A DNA stretch of 64,000 nt from Kuschelorhynchus macadamiae (Eukaryota; Arthropoda; Insecta; Coleoptera; Curculionidae): assembly GCA_030620095.1 (NCBI GenBank), contig JAUTXW010000059.1, forward strand, positions 248,001 to 312,000, given 5' to 3'. The translations under genes were made by a program, and so were the position numbers. This document shows positions 1 through 13,214 of this stretch, piece by piece; position 1 is the first letter of the stretch, and each line of letters starts with the position of its first letter. A model generated the notes under the pieces. The model was given only the letters and a program-made list of their open reading frames with translations. It searched no databases and was not told where the DNA came from.

Positions 1-149
1 AATTCAAACAAGACTATGTGTGAGCCCCTAACCCAAACTGTATGTCTTGGAAACTGTCGAGTCGAGTTATCTCGAGTCTTAAGAAATTATAGAAAAGATG
101 CTCTTTAGGTTTATAAGAGATAGAAATTGCAATTGTGAAAATTTCCGCG

Positions 150-290
150 GCAATTCTCAAATGCTGATTGCTGTATCGTCTGCCGTGGGGCTTAGAAGAA
201 AGAAGAATACTTCCAGGCTACAAATGTTTGTTATTATTTTAAATTATTTTAGTGAAGTATTTCTAACAATTTTTAAACCATCATTTTGAA
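150..290 (+). repeat. Fragment of the duplicated family-A repeat
   Basis: This stretch, from about 'gattgctgtatcgtctgc' on, resembles 2880-3000 ('gattgttgtttcgtctgc'), including the following AAGAAAGAAGAATAC-like run and a matching AT-rich tail. It is therefore a third, partial copy of the repeat duplicated at 1950-2700 and 2880-3610. The short frame here has no recognisable protein character. Confidence 0.45.
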
Positions 291-299
291 TTCTGCGCT

Positions 300-849
300 T
301 CACTAAACCTCACTAACGTGATAATGAGTGCAATATAGCGTTATAAAGATCTATGAACTCGACATATTTGGCAAGGTCTGTCCTGGGATTTAACATCCAA
401 AATTTGCCCGACCTGGCTAAAAATTTCTGAGCACGTCAAGTACTTTTTTTCTTGTGAAGAATTACCATCCCTACACCTGGGCTGCCTTTATAAACTAGCC
501 TGAACCATAAATTCTTAAAAATTTGAAAAATTTTGTGTTTTTCAACCTGTGCCGGTGCATTTCAGCTCGGTAGAATACGTCTGAAAAAAACATTTTCTTT
601 CTTTTCTTTGATAAAAAAAAAAAAAGCAAAATTCTCTACAGTTAATTGTTTGACGCAAAATTTTTCGGATAGTTCAAGAATCACAAAATCTAAGACACCG
701 GCTTACGGAATGTTCCAAAAACAGAAATGGGGTTCGATAAGGAATTAAAATCCAAGCACTGTACACACTAACAAAGATTATTCGAAATTAAAAAAGGGCG
801 CCTGTTTTTACATAACATTTGACCGTGTCAAATTTGAATTTCTTTACGA
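300..849. other. No gene seen
   Basis: AT-rich sequence with short frames only. A low-complexity A run lies near 607-624. I recognise no protein, RNA or mobile-element end. Confidence 0.5.
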
Positions 850-975
850 CGTTTTCCCTGTGCTTGCACGATGTATCTTCAGGGATCTTCACTGCACCAG
901 ATTATTTAGTATTTTGATCTTGTGCAGTGAAGATCCCTGAAGATGTCTTATGCAATCGCAGGCGAAACGCCGGAA
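850..975. ncRNA. Inverted pair of degenerate hammerhead-like motifs
   Basis: Two arms, 850-897 and 922-975, are inverted copies; the innermost 21 bp (877-897 and 922-942) pair perfectly around a 24-nt loop. The right arm reads CTGAAGA (937-943), then a weak stem, then GCGAAACGCC (962-971). The left arm read on the minus strand has CTGAAGA, a spacer, then GAAAACGTC. CUGANGA...GAAAC is the hammerhead core. Both copies look damaged: the right copy lacks the expected GUC after stem III and the left has an extra A. The inverted layout matches the better-preserved pair at 20015-20119. I call this a decayed ribozyme-bearing repeat, not an active ribozyme. Confidence 0.4.
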
Positions 976-1940
976 AGTAATTCCATTTTGAGACTGTCTA
1001 AACCCAACGACCATGATTTCTTATGTTCTTACATGTTTCACACATTTTACTGATTATTTTAGGAAACAGTGACTCTGTGCTAGAAGATTTTAGGGAACCT
1101 TAAAAAAATCAGAATTACTTTCGGCTTATAAAGAGCCCGGCATTTTTAATTGAAATTTTCATTTTTTATAATATTTTTGATCATGTTGCATGTTCGGCCG
1201 GTTGATCTTGAGCAAAAAAAAAAGAAAAATCCAAAGAAATGTCTAGTTTTTCTCTAGAAACTGGTACAAAATATGGTCCGATCGGTGTAGCTTTTGAATT
1301 TTAAATAATTTTTGAAGTATAGCGGGTATAAACTTTTTTGTTGATAAAACCGAGTTTTTAAAAATAAGCACACATTTTTCACTTTAAAAGAAAATTGTCA
1401 TTTTTTCAGGAAAAACTTTTTGCTTAACATGTATATAGAAATTTGCAAATATCTTCTCGGATGCCTTACGGGGTGATTAAAATTGATATTCGTTAAAAAG
1501 TTAAATATATTTCACGGATTCTGCTAGGTTTTTAAAGTTATAGCAGGTATGTGTTGCTGACTTGTGAATACCGGATGAACGTAATTATGTTAATAAAAAG
1601 GTGAGCGGTGTCAAACATGATATACTTGCTTTGATCTGTATATGGGGGGTAAAGTTATTTTATCTTTTAATTTCTTCTTTAACAATATATATTAGATTTT
1701 AGTATTCTTGTGATTTCTTGCGCTATATTAAAATAAGTAGTGTTAAAGCAATTCGATTTTGGATAGTTGCATTTTCCAGTAAACGGAGGTAGCTTTTTTT
1801 TCGGCCAATTCTATCTATATCTCTTGTTTCCAGCCCCTAAAGCGGTAGCTCTTAAGGAGTGAAATGTAAGATGGCAATATGCTTTTTTCTCAACGATCGA
1901 GTCCGTTTTTCCAAATTTTTATAAAATCTTAACACACAAA
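976..1940. other. No gene seen; fragment of diverged repeat C at 1445-1555
   Basis: AT-rich DNA without coding signal. The part around 1445-1555 ('tttgcaaatatct', then 'aaagttatagcaggtat') resembles 18950-19055 ('gttgcaaatatct', then 'aaagttataggaggtat') in the same order and spacing, so it is a diverged dispersed repeat. Confidence 0.4.
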
Positions 1941-1949
1941 CCCTGAGAT

Positions 1950-2700
<751 letters not shown>

Positions 2701-2879
2701 AAAGCAAATGTATTCCTTATTTAAGTTAATAATAAGGATATCTTAATGAAAATGTAAGAAAAAAGTACTATAAAAAACTAGAACGAACTTTAAAAAACAT
2801 TGGAAGGTAAAAATTTGATTTTACGAAGTCGACATCAAATGACTAGGTCCTAATTGGTATATAAGCATTTATACTTTAT

Positions 2880-3610
2880 TGTTGATTGTTGTTTCGTCTG
2901 CGAGTGGGGATCTAAAAAAGAAAAATACATTTAGGTCGGACACTTTATTACTATTTTTAATTACATTTAAGTAAAGCATCTCTTATATTTTTTAAATTAG
3001 TTAATTTAATAAACAACCGTTCTTAAACATGTTTTTTATATTTATTAAAAAATAAATCTCAGCACACATGGAATGTTGTAAAAAAAATATTAATTGAATA
3101 ATATTTTAACGAAAAAAAGCATACTGGATAATAAATAATAACCAATAGTTTTCGTGTGGCTTTTTTTTATTTTTTTTTGTGGTCTGTTGTTCTTTCGCGA
3201 AAAATTAAAATATTTAAGGAGAAAAATTTGTTTATATAACTTTGAAGTATATTAAATTCCATTATGTTAATAAACTACAACTAAAATTTCAACAATTTTA
3301 TCCGTTATTTACGAATCGTATTCATCGGAAACAAAAATCACTTCAATTACCAAAAAGCAATAATATCAAGCCGACTGAAATCGACATGACAGGTCATCTG
3401 ACGGGACTGTAATTGGAGAGGTGACCTCGCAGATATTGTTTCTCATTCTGTGATGCTTTAGTTAATTCAAATAGGCAAACCTGCCCGAGTGGAAACAGTA
3501 TTGGATATATTTCGTTTGGGACCGATTTTGGATAGAATTTCATACCTTATTGGAAATATGTTTGGGCCACTCTTGTGATTTTACTGTTTTAAGAACTCGA
3601 ATGAATTAAT
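2880..3610 (+). repeat. Family-A repeat, copy 2
   Basis: Direct, diverged copy of 1950-2700 without the TA expansion. It also contains about 36 bp ('gtcatctgacgggactg' and neighbours, near 3393-3428) that copy 1 lacks. Its start matches 150-290. Confidence 0.6.
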
Positions 3611-4135
3611 TTTTTTAAGGTAATAATTATTGACAAAACTTAATGGAACTACAAGATAAGAGGCGTATAAAAATAGGTTTTTGCGGTTTATATGAAATAA
3701 ATAAAATAAATTGATCAGGCCTTACGGTTTTTACAAAGTATTGACTTAATTAAAAGTTTGCTTTTTACACCTTTTAAAAAAGGTTTAATCTTAATTTTGT
3801 TTTTAAAAATTTGTTCTACCTTCTTAGGCTAAATCCATATGAAAGAAAAAGTGCTTATGAATCAAGCCTAAATATGCCTTATTTTACCATAAATATAAGC
3901 ATTATAAAATTACAAACTATTTGCATTTTTAAGGGACTCTTGAATAGCGAAAAAACGGTTTTATATACAAAGAAATAGAAGAAATTTAAAATGTTTCACA
4001 ATTTCCTTTTTTTTTTTTTTTAAAAGAAATTTTCATTTTTAAATCTTTATATATAAAAATTGTATTTATATATAAAAATTAAACTAAATTTAAAGTATTT
4101 AGATTTTTGTAAAAAATCTAAACGCTCTTTCTATT
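3611..4135. other. No gene seen
   Basis: Very AT-rich DNA with a poly-T run near 4007-4021 and a short near-direct duplication around 4045-4085. No recognisable coding content. Confidence 0.5.
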
Positions 4136-4139
4136 CATT

Positions 4140-4940
4140 CATTCTACTAGGCTGCCATGTACTTTTTTTACATTCAATATGATGATAAAAAAATTTGACA
4201 AATTTCATTGTTTGCTAAGCAACAACTATTTTTAGGTGGCAGCACCTTAGGGCTAACCTATATAGTAATTTTTCTGCAAAATTTAGAGCCAATTGAGAAT
4301 AAGATCTTTTACGTTGTTTTTTATTTTATTTTATTTGGCCGCCATCTACGTACCACAACTTTACCAGTTACACCTATATCACATTTAATGCTTGTATAAA
4401 ATTTAAAATGAATCTAATAAGTTGTTTTGGGCTGATTTTTAAACATATAATTAGGCCGCCATTTTGTTTTGCTATCTTATATTCAATGTTAAAAATACAT
4501 TCTTATGTAACACACGATTTTTGTCCAAAATTTGAAGTAAATTGGATAATTCGTTTTTTTAGTAATAATTCTTAAGTTTAAGTTTTAAGTTTCAATAGGC
4601 CGCCATCTTGTTCTGACATTGGATTTTTACCAAAACATTATCAGGTCATCCCCATATGACCCTTAATGTTTGACTAAAATTTGAACTCAATCTAAAAGTA
4701 GTTTTTAAGCTACCCCACGAACTGACTGACAGAGGACAAACCAACAGACTGACCGACGGAACTGATAGAACATTTGGCATCTAGATATGTGAATGTGAAG
4801 ATATGCAAAACCTGGGAGAAGGAATTGAAAAAACATGTTTTTCGGCATCTACGGACCCTGGAACGTAAAGATCTGAAAAAATCTGGGAGGGTGATGTTTC
4901 CACAATTACACTACTTCCCTTTTACGAGGGAACTAAAAAT
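4140..4940 (+). repeat. Modular GCCGCCATTTTG repeat, copy b (3' part)
   Basis: At least four modules carry GGCCGCCAT-like cores (near 4150, 4340, 4455 and 4598), each followed by a stretch like 'accattttaccaggtcatcc' and a Leu/Ile-rich AT run. The copy ends with the family's 3' signature: GACAGA-like runs (4722-4760), 'ggcatct...ggaccctg', 'aaaaaatctgggagggtg' and the terminal ACTTCCCTTTTACGAGGGAA (4912-4931). The 5' end is not recognisable here, so the copy is truncated. No transposase is visible; the family may be non-autonomous. Confidence 0.75.
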
Positions 4941-7300
4941 AAAATAAATTTGGCACGTTGCACTGTTTCTTGAGCAAGTTCCATGTGCCGGTTTCATCCT
5001 CCTAAGGCTACCCTGTATAGTTTTATAGACAAAAAAATTAAAGAAATTTTGTCATATTCGACGGTTTTTTTTACTTCCACAATTCGCAACATTTACCCCA
5101 ATTTTTTTATATTTGACATTTTCAGTTAGTGCGTTCTCAAATATGATGTCTATGTCTCCGTACGCCTTAAAAAAATCGATAATTTACGTCCATGAAACAT
5201 AAATTTTAGTTCCCGCGAAACACTGACCTAGCATATTTTTTATGCAAATTTGAATTGAATGGATTTGACCGTTCTCAATTTATCCCTGGACAAAATTTTC
5301 TTTACACGGACAAAATTGTTTCTACCCAATCATCGGTAGAAATATTTTTCTAAAAATATTTCGGAATCTAGAGTCGAACCTCAAAAAAACTCAACTTATA
5401 TTTTTCGGAAGATTTTTGTGAATTCAATATTTGCCCCTCGATTTGGCCCATGTAACCTATTTAGTGAATTAATAATTTAATATATTTTAAACAGATTAAA
5501 AAAATACGTAAAAAATAACCTTTTAGCATGAAATATTGAAAATTTTACTTTTCAAAAATGACTAAATGATGTTTTGAGTGTCTTGGCGATGTGTTTAATA
5601 CTAGCAGTGTTATTTAAAATTTATACTTTAAAAGGCATGTTATATTAGTAATAACAGAGACGGATTAAACTCTAAACACACGATCCATCCAACGTAAAAT
5701 AAAATAAGCCCTACACTGATCCCAACTTTGTCAGTTTGTACAATTGGAATCCATCGAGAGTTAATTTATTTTTATCTGATGGACTGTCTATTCGAAGCAT
5801 AATCGGTCTCTAGTAATAATTAAAGTAACTGATATTCACTGATTTTATTAGTTTAAAGCCAAATTTAAAAAGTCAAATGTTTAAGGTGGTGGTAATTATT
5901 GGACCTTTTTAGTTCTGTTTATACAATCTAACTAACTATTTGTCAAAGGGAATAAAAATCAACAAATACATTGTACAGAAGCGTTTGATAAGGGGGACCA
6001 CTCGATCATGTATTATATAAGTTTTTTTTCTTTCTCTAATTTTTCTTCATCAACAATGCAACTCGTTAACCGTATGGAAATTTTAAAAAAAGCTTTGTAG
6101 CTACTTTTGATATACTACAAATTAGCAATTTTTTTATCCTTAATTCCCATTAAAGTTATTATTAACCTTCCAAGTTTCATCGAACACAAAAACGTACCTT
6201 TTGCAGACGACTTCCTGCTTTTTTTTAATAACTCACTAGTTACTGTTTAAAACTTGCAACACCAAATAATTTAAAATGCATGGAATGTCTTAACCGTATT
6301 TTTTTATATTAACATATATAATTAGGTATAATGATTACAATGAGAATCTAGAAAAAATAACGTTAACAAGTTTATCAAAAATATTCATTTAAGTTAATGT
6401 TGGCCTATTTTAATGTAGACATATTAGATAACACATTATTAGAGAAATATCAGAAATTCACCTTAAATAGGGAAAACAAAACTTAAGCGTTTATAGAACA
6501 AAACAGGATTTCTCAAAAACTTCTTAAGGCAACCAACTTCCTTCCATTCACGCAAAACCTACTTGGGAGTTTTTTTTGTTACATTAGATTGGAAATAAAA
6601 CTATTAACTAATAAGCTATACATTTTATTACGTTATAATATTATAATCCAAATTTTATTAAAGTAAATCGGTTCTGATACTAACAACTGAATGAAACCAT
6701 TGTTGCGTGAAGCCATAATTATATAAAATAATTGAAAATGTCGTGTGCTCTAAATTGTATAATTTATATTAATCAAACAGTTTACTGCACTCCATAATGG
6801 GACGATAAAATATGGTACATTTTATTTCCATAGATAATCTGATGAATGGTATGCTAGTCGCATTAAAATAATTATTACACTATCGCTTAGTTGAAATTTC
6901 AAATTGTAGCTTTAAATATGCTGCCAAAAATAACATATAATTGCATTTTATAGTTGTATTTAAGAATTTTTATATGATCCTTTTCGGTATTTGCTGTTTT
7001 TATGTCAATGTATGTTTTTGTATGCATGGGGTGTCTGGATGTCTCATCATATTTTATCTCTCTTGTTATATCTATTTATTTTGCAAATGTCCAAAGAATT
7101 AAAAATACAAAAGATGCTGTTCTAACGTGGCAGCGAACACAGCTCTCTGATGGGATTTCCCCATACTATTCTAGTGTAGGATGATATTGGTTGTAAATTT
7201 GATTGAAATTTGTTGCATCATTTACAAAGGAAACATAACAATTAGCGGGGTTATCCCAGTCTAAAATGCTAAATTTTGAAGGGGAACGATCATGCTTGTC
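4941..7300. other. No gene seen
   Basis: About 2.4 kb of AT-rich sequence. I looked for transposase, reverse-transcriptase and host-exon signatures on both strands and saw none. Confidence 0.45.
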
Positions 7301-7336
7301 TATTTGGTAAATTTGCACCTGATGTTGTTATTTATC

Positions 7337-7722
7337 TCAACGAAACGTTGAATTATACGGCACAAGGTTGAGCAGAAGTTGTATTTTGCTTTGGAGCAAA
7401 GTTAGTGTTAAAATGGTCCGACCTACCGTCGTGGCGTCGTCCAAATCTTCTGAGGTTTCAGAGGTACACAATTTAATCGTTAATTTATTACGAGAATTAT
7501 AAGTCTCAGGAGGCGTATTAAAATCCATTAATACAAACGATACTGGTGACAATGGTCTATAAGTTTGACTATCATTTGTATTTTGCTTTAATTCAAGTGT
7601 GCTATTGCAATAAATTCGTTGCAAGGCGCAGCGACGTCGGCTGAACGGTTGATTACGTAATCACAAATAGTTTTAACGAATTTTTGCTTATTGGGGGTTT
7701 TCTTCTTACTATCTTCTGCCAT
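7337..7722 (-). pseudogene. Unrecognised lysine-rich frame pair, possible decayed coding remnant
   Basis: On the minus strand an ATG at 7722 opens a 44-codon frame beginning with a Lys-rich segment (MAEDSKKKTPNKQK). It closes at 7588. A second frame in another phase (7624 to 7337, about 95 codons) overlaps its end and could continue it after a one-base shift near 7625. The second frame is not low-complexity and is richer in GC than the surroundings. I recognise no domain. It could be a broken retroelement ORF1, a host exon remnant (a GTAGGT that might be a splice donor lies near the Asp-Asp-Ala-Thr-Thr residues) or chance. A GC-richer block follows at 7720-7870. Confidence 0.2.
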
Positions 7723-7899
7723 TGTCCTAGTTCTAGTATATACTTTCAGGGTAAACTGAAGATGGCAAACCCATTAGACTTGCCTAGTCCCGCCACCATT
7801 TGCCTGGACACTTTCTGTGTCTTTCTAGTCCCGCGTCAAGAAGGTTTGTGAGCCCAGATCACAAAGGAGACAAAAGTTGGGTTTGTGTTTGGAATTAAC

Positions 7900-9090
7900 C
7901 ATATTATATAGGAAAACAAAGCCTGAAAGTTGGTATCTGCCCAAATATGATGTTTAGATTATTTTTAAATTACCAAATCTCACAAGTGTTAGATAGTTTT
8001 ATGAGAGTAACGACGAAGAGGTTAAAATGTGGAATCGTAAGTTCTGTCAGATACTTAAAATTGTCAACGCGGACTCAGAGTTAATAGCTTAAAACTCAGA
8101 TTTTACACGTTTTACGTATAACTAACCCTGGCATAAAGCTCGATTTACATTTTAACAGCTTTCAAAAAGTCGCTCACGGGACCTGCAGTTTATATTTTTA
8201 ATCACACAACTTAGGTGTTTGATTAAACTTGGTTTGTTTCACTAAAATTGTTCGATGGTGAATATTTTCAACTAGACACCAATTTATGTTTGTTTTTACG
8301 AGTAAAAATTCATAGTCTTTTGTTAAAACAAATTTTTAAAAGATAATATGGTTTGTATAAACGATATCCTGGGAAAAAGATTCTCAGATATAGGAATTAA
8401 AGTAATTAACATTTTAAAATGTTTAACATCCCGGGGACAACGAAAAGTTCTCTATATTTTAGAGAAAAAGACTAATACTATGATATAGAGTCAGCTGATT
8501 TTGCCTAAATAAGTTTAACCAAATATTTGTGAAGATCAAAAGAACTTCACAAAAATGTTATAAACTACGTTATTTCACTCCGATGTCACACGGCGCTTCG
8601 AAAAAAAAGTTCGCGAAAAGATTTATAAGTTAAAAAAATTGATTGAGAGTATATAAAAAATAAATAGTAATATAGGCCTACTCCAGTCCGTCCTCGACTA
8701 AAAAACACCGAAAGTTTTCAGTAAGCTGACGAGCTAATAGTCTAAAGAAAGTTTAAACGATTTTTCGAAGCTACTTTAAAAGTGCCTTAAAAAATAAACA
8801 ATTTTTACACAATGCGATTTACAAGAACGTGTGTTTTATTATTAGCACCGCCCAATTAGGGGGTAGATTCAACGCACAGTTTATATCTGAGTGGGTCTGG
8901 CGGTCCTGGGCTCGAATAGTGATAATAAAATCCAACACAGACAAGTTTAAAATGTATCTACTTCATGCGCCACCCCATTCACGCTGATTGACGCCGAATG
9001 TGGGCGGATAGGCGTTGTTGATGCAGATACATACTTGTCAGTCGGTAGGTCACTTGATAAACATCAAACGCTACACCGTAACCTAAAAGT
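7900..9090. other. No gene seen
   Basis: AT-rich DNA, with a slightly GC-richer stretch at 8840-9090 that contains no open frame. No element ends identified. Confidence 0.4.
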
Positions 9091-9094
9091 TGAC

Positions 9095-9240
9095 AGCTCG
9101 AGGTTGGAGTGGGGGCCGGGGATCAGGAGTGGCCGAGGACCGTGGTTCGAAACCCACGTTAAGCTTTAGAACTCATCCAGATTGGTCACTCTCATGACAA
9201 AAAGGAGAAGTTAAAATAAGCTAGCAAAGCAAAGCAAAGT
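9095..9240 (+). repeat. Possible tRNA-derived SINE fragment
   Basis: A B-box-like GGTTCGAAACC lies at 9142-9152 inside a locally GC-rich block. It is followed about 70 bp on by a short repeated tail (agcaaagcaaagcaaag, 9222-9238), an arrangement seen in tRNA-derived SINEs. The candidate A box (gagtggccgag) is only about 10 bp upstream of the B box, much too close for a functional tRNA or intact SINE head, so the fragment would have to be internally deleted. A tRNA gene is excluded: no cloverleaf can be drawn. Confidence 0.3.
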
Positions 9241-10660
9241 TCCACCAGTTAAGTGTAAAATCAGAAAAATTGGGGGCACGATCGCGAGGTATTTTTTTAT
9301 CAAAAAGCACCACAACTACAATGATCAGAATAGCTACAAAATTATATAGCATAAATCTTCTCTTATGATTATCCCAGCCAACCGTGTGCATGCTTTTTTT
9401 TGCATATCACGAGATCCACAAATCCACAAATATCCCTTTGTCCCGACGAAATTCCTTTTTGAAAGATAGGATTAAAATTTCTTAGTAAAATTTCTTCTTA
9501 CAACGTCTTCCGCGCTATACGTGTTGACGAGTCGATAACTTGCAACTATCTAGTCAGTTATTCCCATTCGAACTCGTTCCAATTTCCATTTAAATCTTTG
9601 GGGTTCCTGCCCCTATCTCAGAGTCGACAGTCGGTTTTGGTGGTACCTGGAACATCTTACTGGGTGACATCTAACTTCTTTTTTGGCAATTTTATCTTTT
9701 CCCCCAAATTTACGGAATTTCTTGCGATTATCCATCGATATGTATGGTTTAGGATCGCAAAGGCAGGACAGACTAGTACTGAACAAATTATACGCAACTT
9801 AGTTGGTATCCAGCCACTTCCCAGGTATACCTCCGCACCAGATATAATTTTTTGCAGATGTTTTTAAAAACATTTTCTAAATAAATTCATACAAAGTTTC
9901 CTTATAAGAAGTTATTTCCGATTAGTTTTATTAACAGCTATACATAGAAGTCGATTCCGAGACGGAAAAGTGATGTTTCGATTTTTATGTTTTCATGATG
10001 ACCAGGCCAATTTTCAAAAATCATTAAAACCGGGGATGCTACTCAATTTTTTGACAGATTTTTCAAATTTCTTACACCTCAAGTGAGCTAAAAATGAAAT
10101 ATATAAATATTTTAATAAATACAGTGAAATGGAAGAAACCCTTTTAAATTCAATCAGGGATGACAGAAGAAGTGATTATAAATTACATTTAACAACTGTC
10201 AGAAAAAAATGTTTTTTCCATAAATTACACTAATTATATCCGCGGAGTGACACTTTATTTAAAAGTAATCTTAAAATAACTTTTAGAAGTTATATTCAAT
10301 GCAGTCAGCCCGGACTTACCACTAGAAGATTTTCAGAACCATTCTTCAGTAATTACTGAAAGCTCGATTGGCATAACTAAAAATGAGCATTGCTTCCTTT
10401 TTTTCATATCTCCAACATCTGAACTCGCTCTTGGAATTGAAAACTACTATAAGTGTGGTGCAAGTTCTCGGCAAGACGTTTAACTTTAAATACTCCAAAA
10501 ATACATATTGTTGATGGTATGGCGCTTATTCATTAAATCCATTAAAGGCAGTCTTCACAAGAACCATGAATATTTTATTGCAGTCAAATGTAAAAAAATA
10601 CTTAGATATTGTATACAACTTTATGGATTAAAAGGCCAAATCAATTAAAACATTATAATG
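9241..10660. other. No gene seen
   Basis: A frame at 9598-9867 (+) is about 89 codons long, starts at TTG and has no recognisable domain; I treat it as chance. The remainder is AT-rich and featureless. Confidence 0.4.
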
Positions 10661-10680
10661 TCCAGTCATTGTAAATAAAA

Positions 10681-10865
10681 TTCCAACAAAAATTCCAAAA
10701 GATTTTTGAAAATCTGTTGAAATTCTAGTTTATTTGTAATGAATATTTTAACCTACTGTTTCTGCCTCATACAGACCTCATTAGTATGCAAAATTGTCCT
10801 ACGCTATTCCAACAAAAATTCCAAAAGATTTTTGAATTTCTAGTTTATTTATAATGAATATTTTC
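10681..10865 (+). repeat. Direct duplication, about 126-bp period
   Basis: The block 10681-10750 is repeated at 10807-10865 ('ttccaacaaaaattccaaaa', 'gatttttgaa', 'ttctagtttattt'). The second copy lacks about 14 bp. Confidence 0.8.
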
Positions 10866-11123
10866 AATGATTTGCAATTGGCCTTTAAAAGGTTTCTACG
10901 ATCAGCTCCTGCCTTATATTAGTATTAAAATTTCCGAATATTAGCACTACGACCTTTTAATTGGCCCTACAAAGAAAAATAAATATTGGCCAGGGTCTTC
11001 TAAATTTTTAAATTAATTTAAATAATATTATGACAAACATTAATAGTAATGAGGAATTGAAAAGAAAAAATTGTTGAAATTATTGAAGATGTTTCGAAAT
11101 GTTTTAATACTATTAAACTAATA

Positions 11124-11395
11124 TTGTAGTATAATTCAAAGAGTCCTGGCATTCAAAACGTCCAAATGGAAGTCTAAGCTTGCAGTTTTATAGAGGATAA
11201 AAAGATGTCATGAGAATGTAAAATTAATTTTAAATTATTATTTTTAAATCAATAAAAAAAATAACAACGAAATTGTAATTTTGTTTTATACTGTAGTATA
11301 ATTATGGCATTCAAAACGTCCAAATGGAAGTCTAAGCTTCAGTTTTATAATAAAAAGATTCATGAGAATGTAAAATTAATTTTAAAATTTTTTCT
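11124..11395 (+). repeat. Direct duplication, about 166-bp period
   Basis: The block 11124-11240 recurs at 11290-11395 with the shared core 'ggcattcaaaacgtccaaat', 'ggaagtctaagctt' and the tail 'catgagaatgtaaaatta'. Small deletions distinguish the copies. Non-coding. Confidence 0.85.
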
Positions 11396-11399
11396 TAAC

Positions 11400-13175
11400 G
11401 TAATTTTGTTTAATAATGAGCTAACGGTTTAATAATAATTATGCAACATTGTCCCGATTATCCAACCTTCTATCTCTTACCGTTTTGGACATCCCAATGC
11501 TCAGTAAGCTTTCCTGAATGTATATCAATTATTAAAATTTAATGCGGTTCTCACATTTTTCACACTCAACTCCATCCAGCTCCCAATCTATTAGAGATTC
11601 ATTTATTATATTTATATAATAATATTTGAAAATGTCAAATCTTAACTTTAAAAACCAACACCTAAAGAATATTTGTCCCAGAATTTTAACCAAATGTTCC
11701 GCAAGACCTAAAACTTGATACTTTTTATCTCAGCCGAGCAGGAATTAAAAGTATACCCAAATTTAATATAGACCAATTCACTTTTTAAAGTTACTAAAAT
11801 ATTCTAAAGCCGAAGCTATTAAAAATGTATAACTTAACTTTCAAATCGATAGAAAATTACTGCGTAGTTTTTAATAATTACTGTTTGCATAACAGAGTAA
11901 ATTAGCTTGTACGTTTATACACTTAAATTGCTAATTTTAGTAAAATTTGGTGTGTTAGACCCAGATTAGCATATAAATAATATAGTACAGGACCTCGTTT
12001 ACTTTGCGTATCCTGCTGTCTCATTAACTAGATAAATTATAACAGGAGAACGTTGAGCGCTGGTATATACCATCACCAGCTTAAGTCATCTTGGTGGAAA
12101 TTATTACGTATTTTGTACAAATAGATGAGTTGACGTCCTAGTGCGTATATTATTTAATTCCCAAAATATATTGTTTTTACCAAACACATTATACAAAGTT
12201 GCTAAAATTTACGTTGTATTTTTTTAGATGATTGTATTTTATAGGATCGACGGGGAATCTGCAGGAATAATTTGATGTACAAATTGGGGCAATACTGATT
12301 ATTATTGGTATATTTAATATAATTCAAAATAAAAATTAAAAGTTTAAAATATTGTTTGACGATAAAGCCAAAAACTATTAAATTAGTTATGTATAATTTG
12401 TTTTGGTTCAGTTTGTAAGTAAAACAGGGAGTCATTGAAATAAACTTCACAACTCAATGGTAATTTTTTCTACCTTTTTTTAAATATTCTTCAATATTTT
12501 GGGCATTTCTTGTTCTTTCCAAACAATATCGGCATTGCCTTTTTGCTGCAGAAAGCTTTAAAAGAAACTAGGCAATTACAAATTTTGGTTGTTTACTGTT
12601 GTACTATAATAAAGCGAAAAAAGAAACTAATAAAGCTAAACTTATTTAATGTTGAACGATATGTACATACGGTATGTTCGCCTATAGCGAAGACAAGATC
12701 ACTAATCTACGTTGTAAATTTTCATTTTCCTTTATTTTTTTTTATTTATTTAAAGTATATGCAAATAAGAACTATTGTCAAATGTCAGAACATTTAAGAC
12801 AACTATTTTGGTTTTCAATTTGACTGTTATCGATTTGTAAATTCTTAAAATTATTTTTTATATTTTCAAACCCTTTAAAAATATCAAAGGTTTACGCCCA
12901 TGATTCCCAAAATCTACTACCTGAAAAAAAAGTGTTATTTGTCATAAAAATTTAAACATCTGTAAGAATGTAATATACTATTCTAGCAAAAACCATGGAC
13001 CAAGCGAGACTATTTATGGTCTCGGCAAATTTGAAACGATTTCAGTAGTTTCATTCCTGATGCTAAAAAATATCCTCAGTTTCTTGGCCAGTCGGTTTTA
13101 ATTGGTTTTTAAAAAATTAATCACCCCTTTGTAAGATGGTTTGAAGCCTTTTTTTGAAGTGTACAAAAATGTCAT
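11400..13175. other. No gene seen
   Basis: AT-rich DNA. Frames at 12202-12450 (-) and 12510-12797 (+) are rich in Ile, Lys and Asn and show no domain, as expected by chance at this composition. Confidence 0.4.
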
Positions 13176-13179
13176 TTTT

Positions 13180-13211
13180 ACACACACACACACACACACA
13201 AACACACGCAC
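13180..13211. repeat. (CA)n microsatellite
   Basis: About ten CA dinucleotides followed by an imperfect extension (aaacacacgcac). Confidence 0.95.
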
Positions 13212-13214
13212 TTG

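Noticed and set aside
9095..9240. A functional tRNA gene around the GGTTCGAAACC word
   Set aside because: The A-box candidate is too close and no cloverleaf forms; kept only as a low-confidence SINE fragment.
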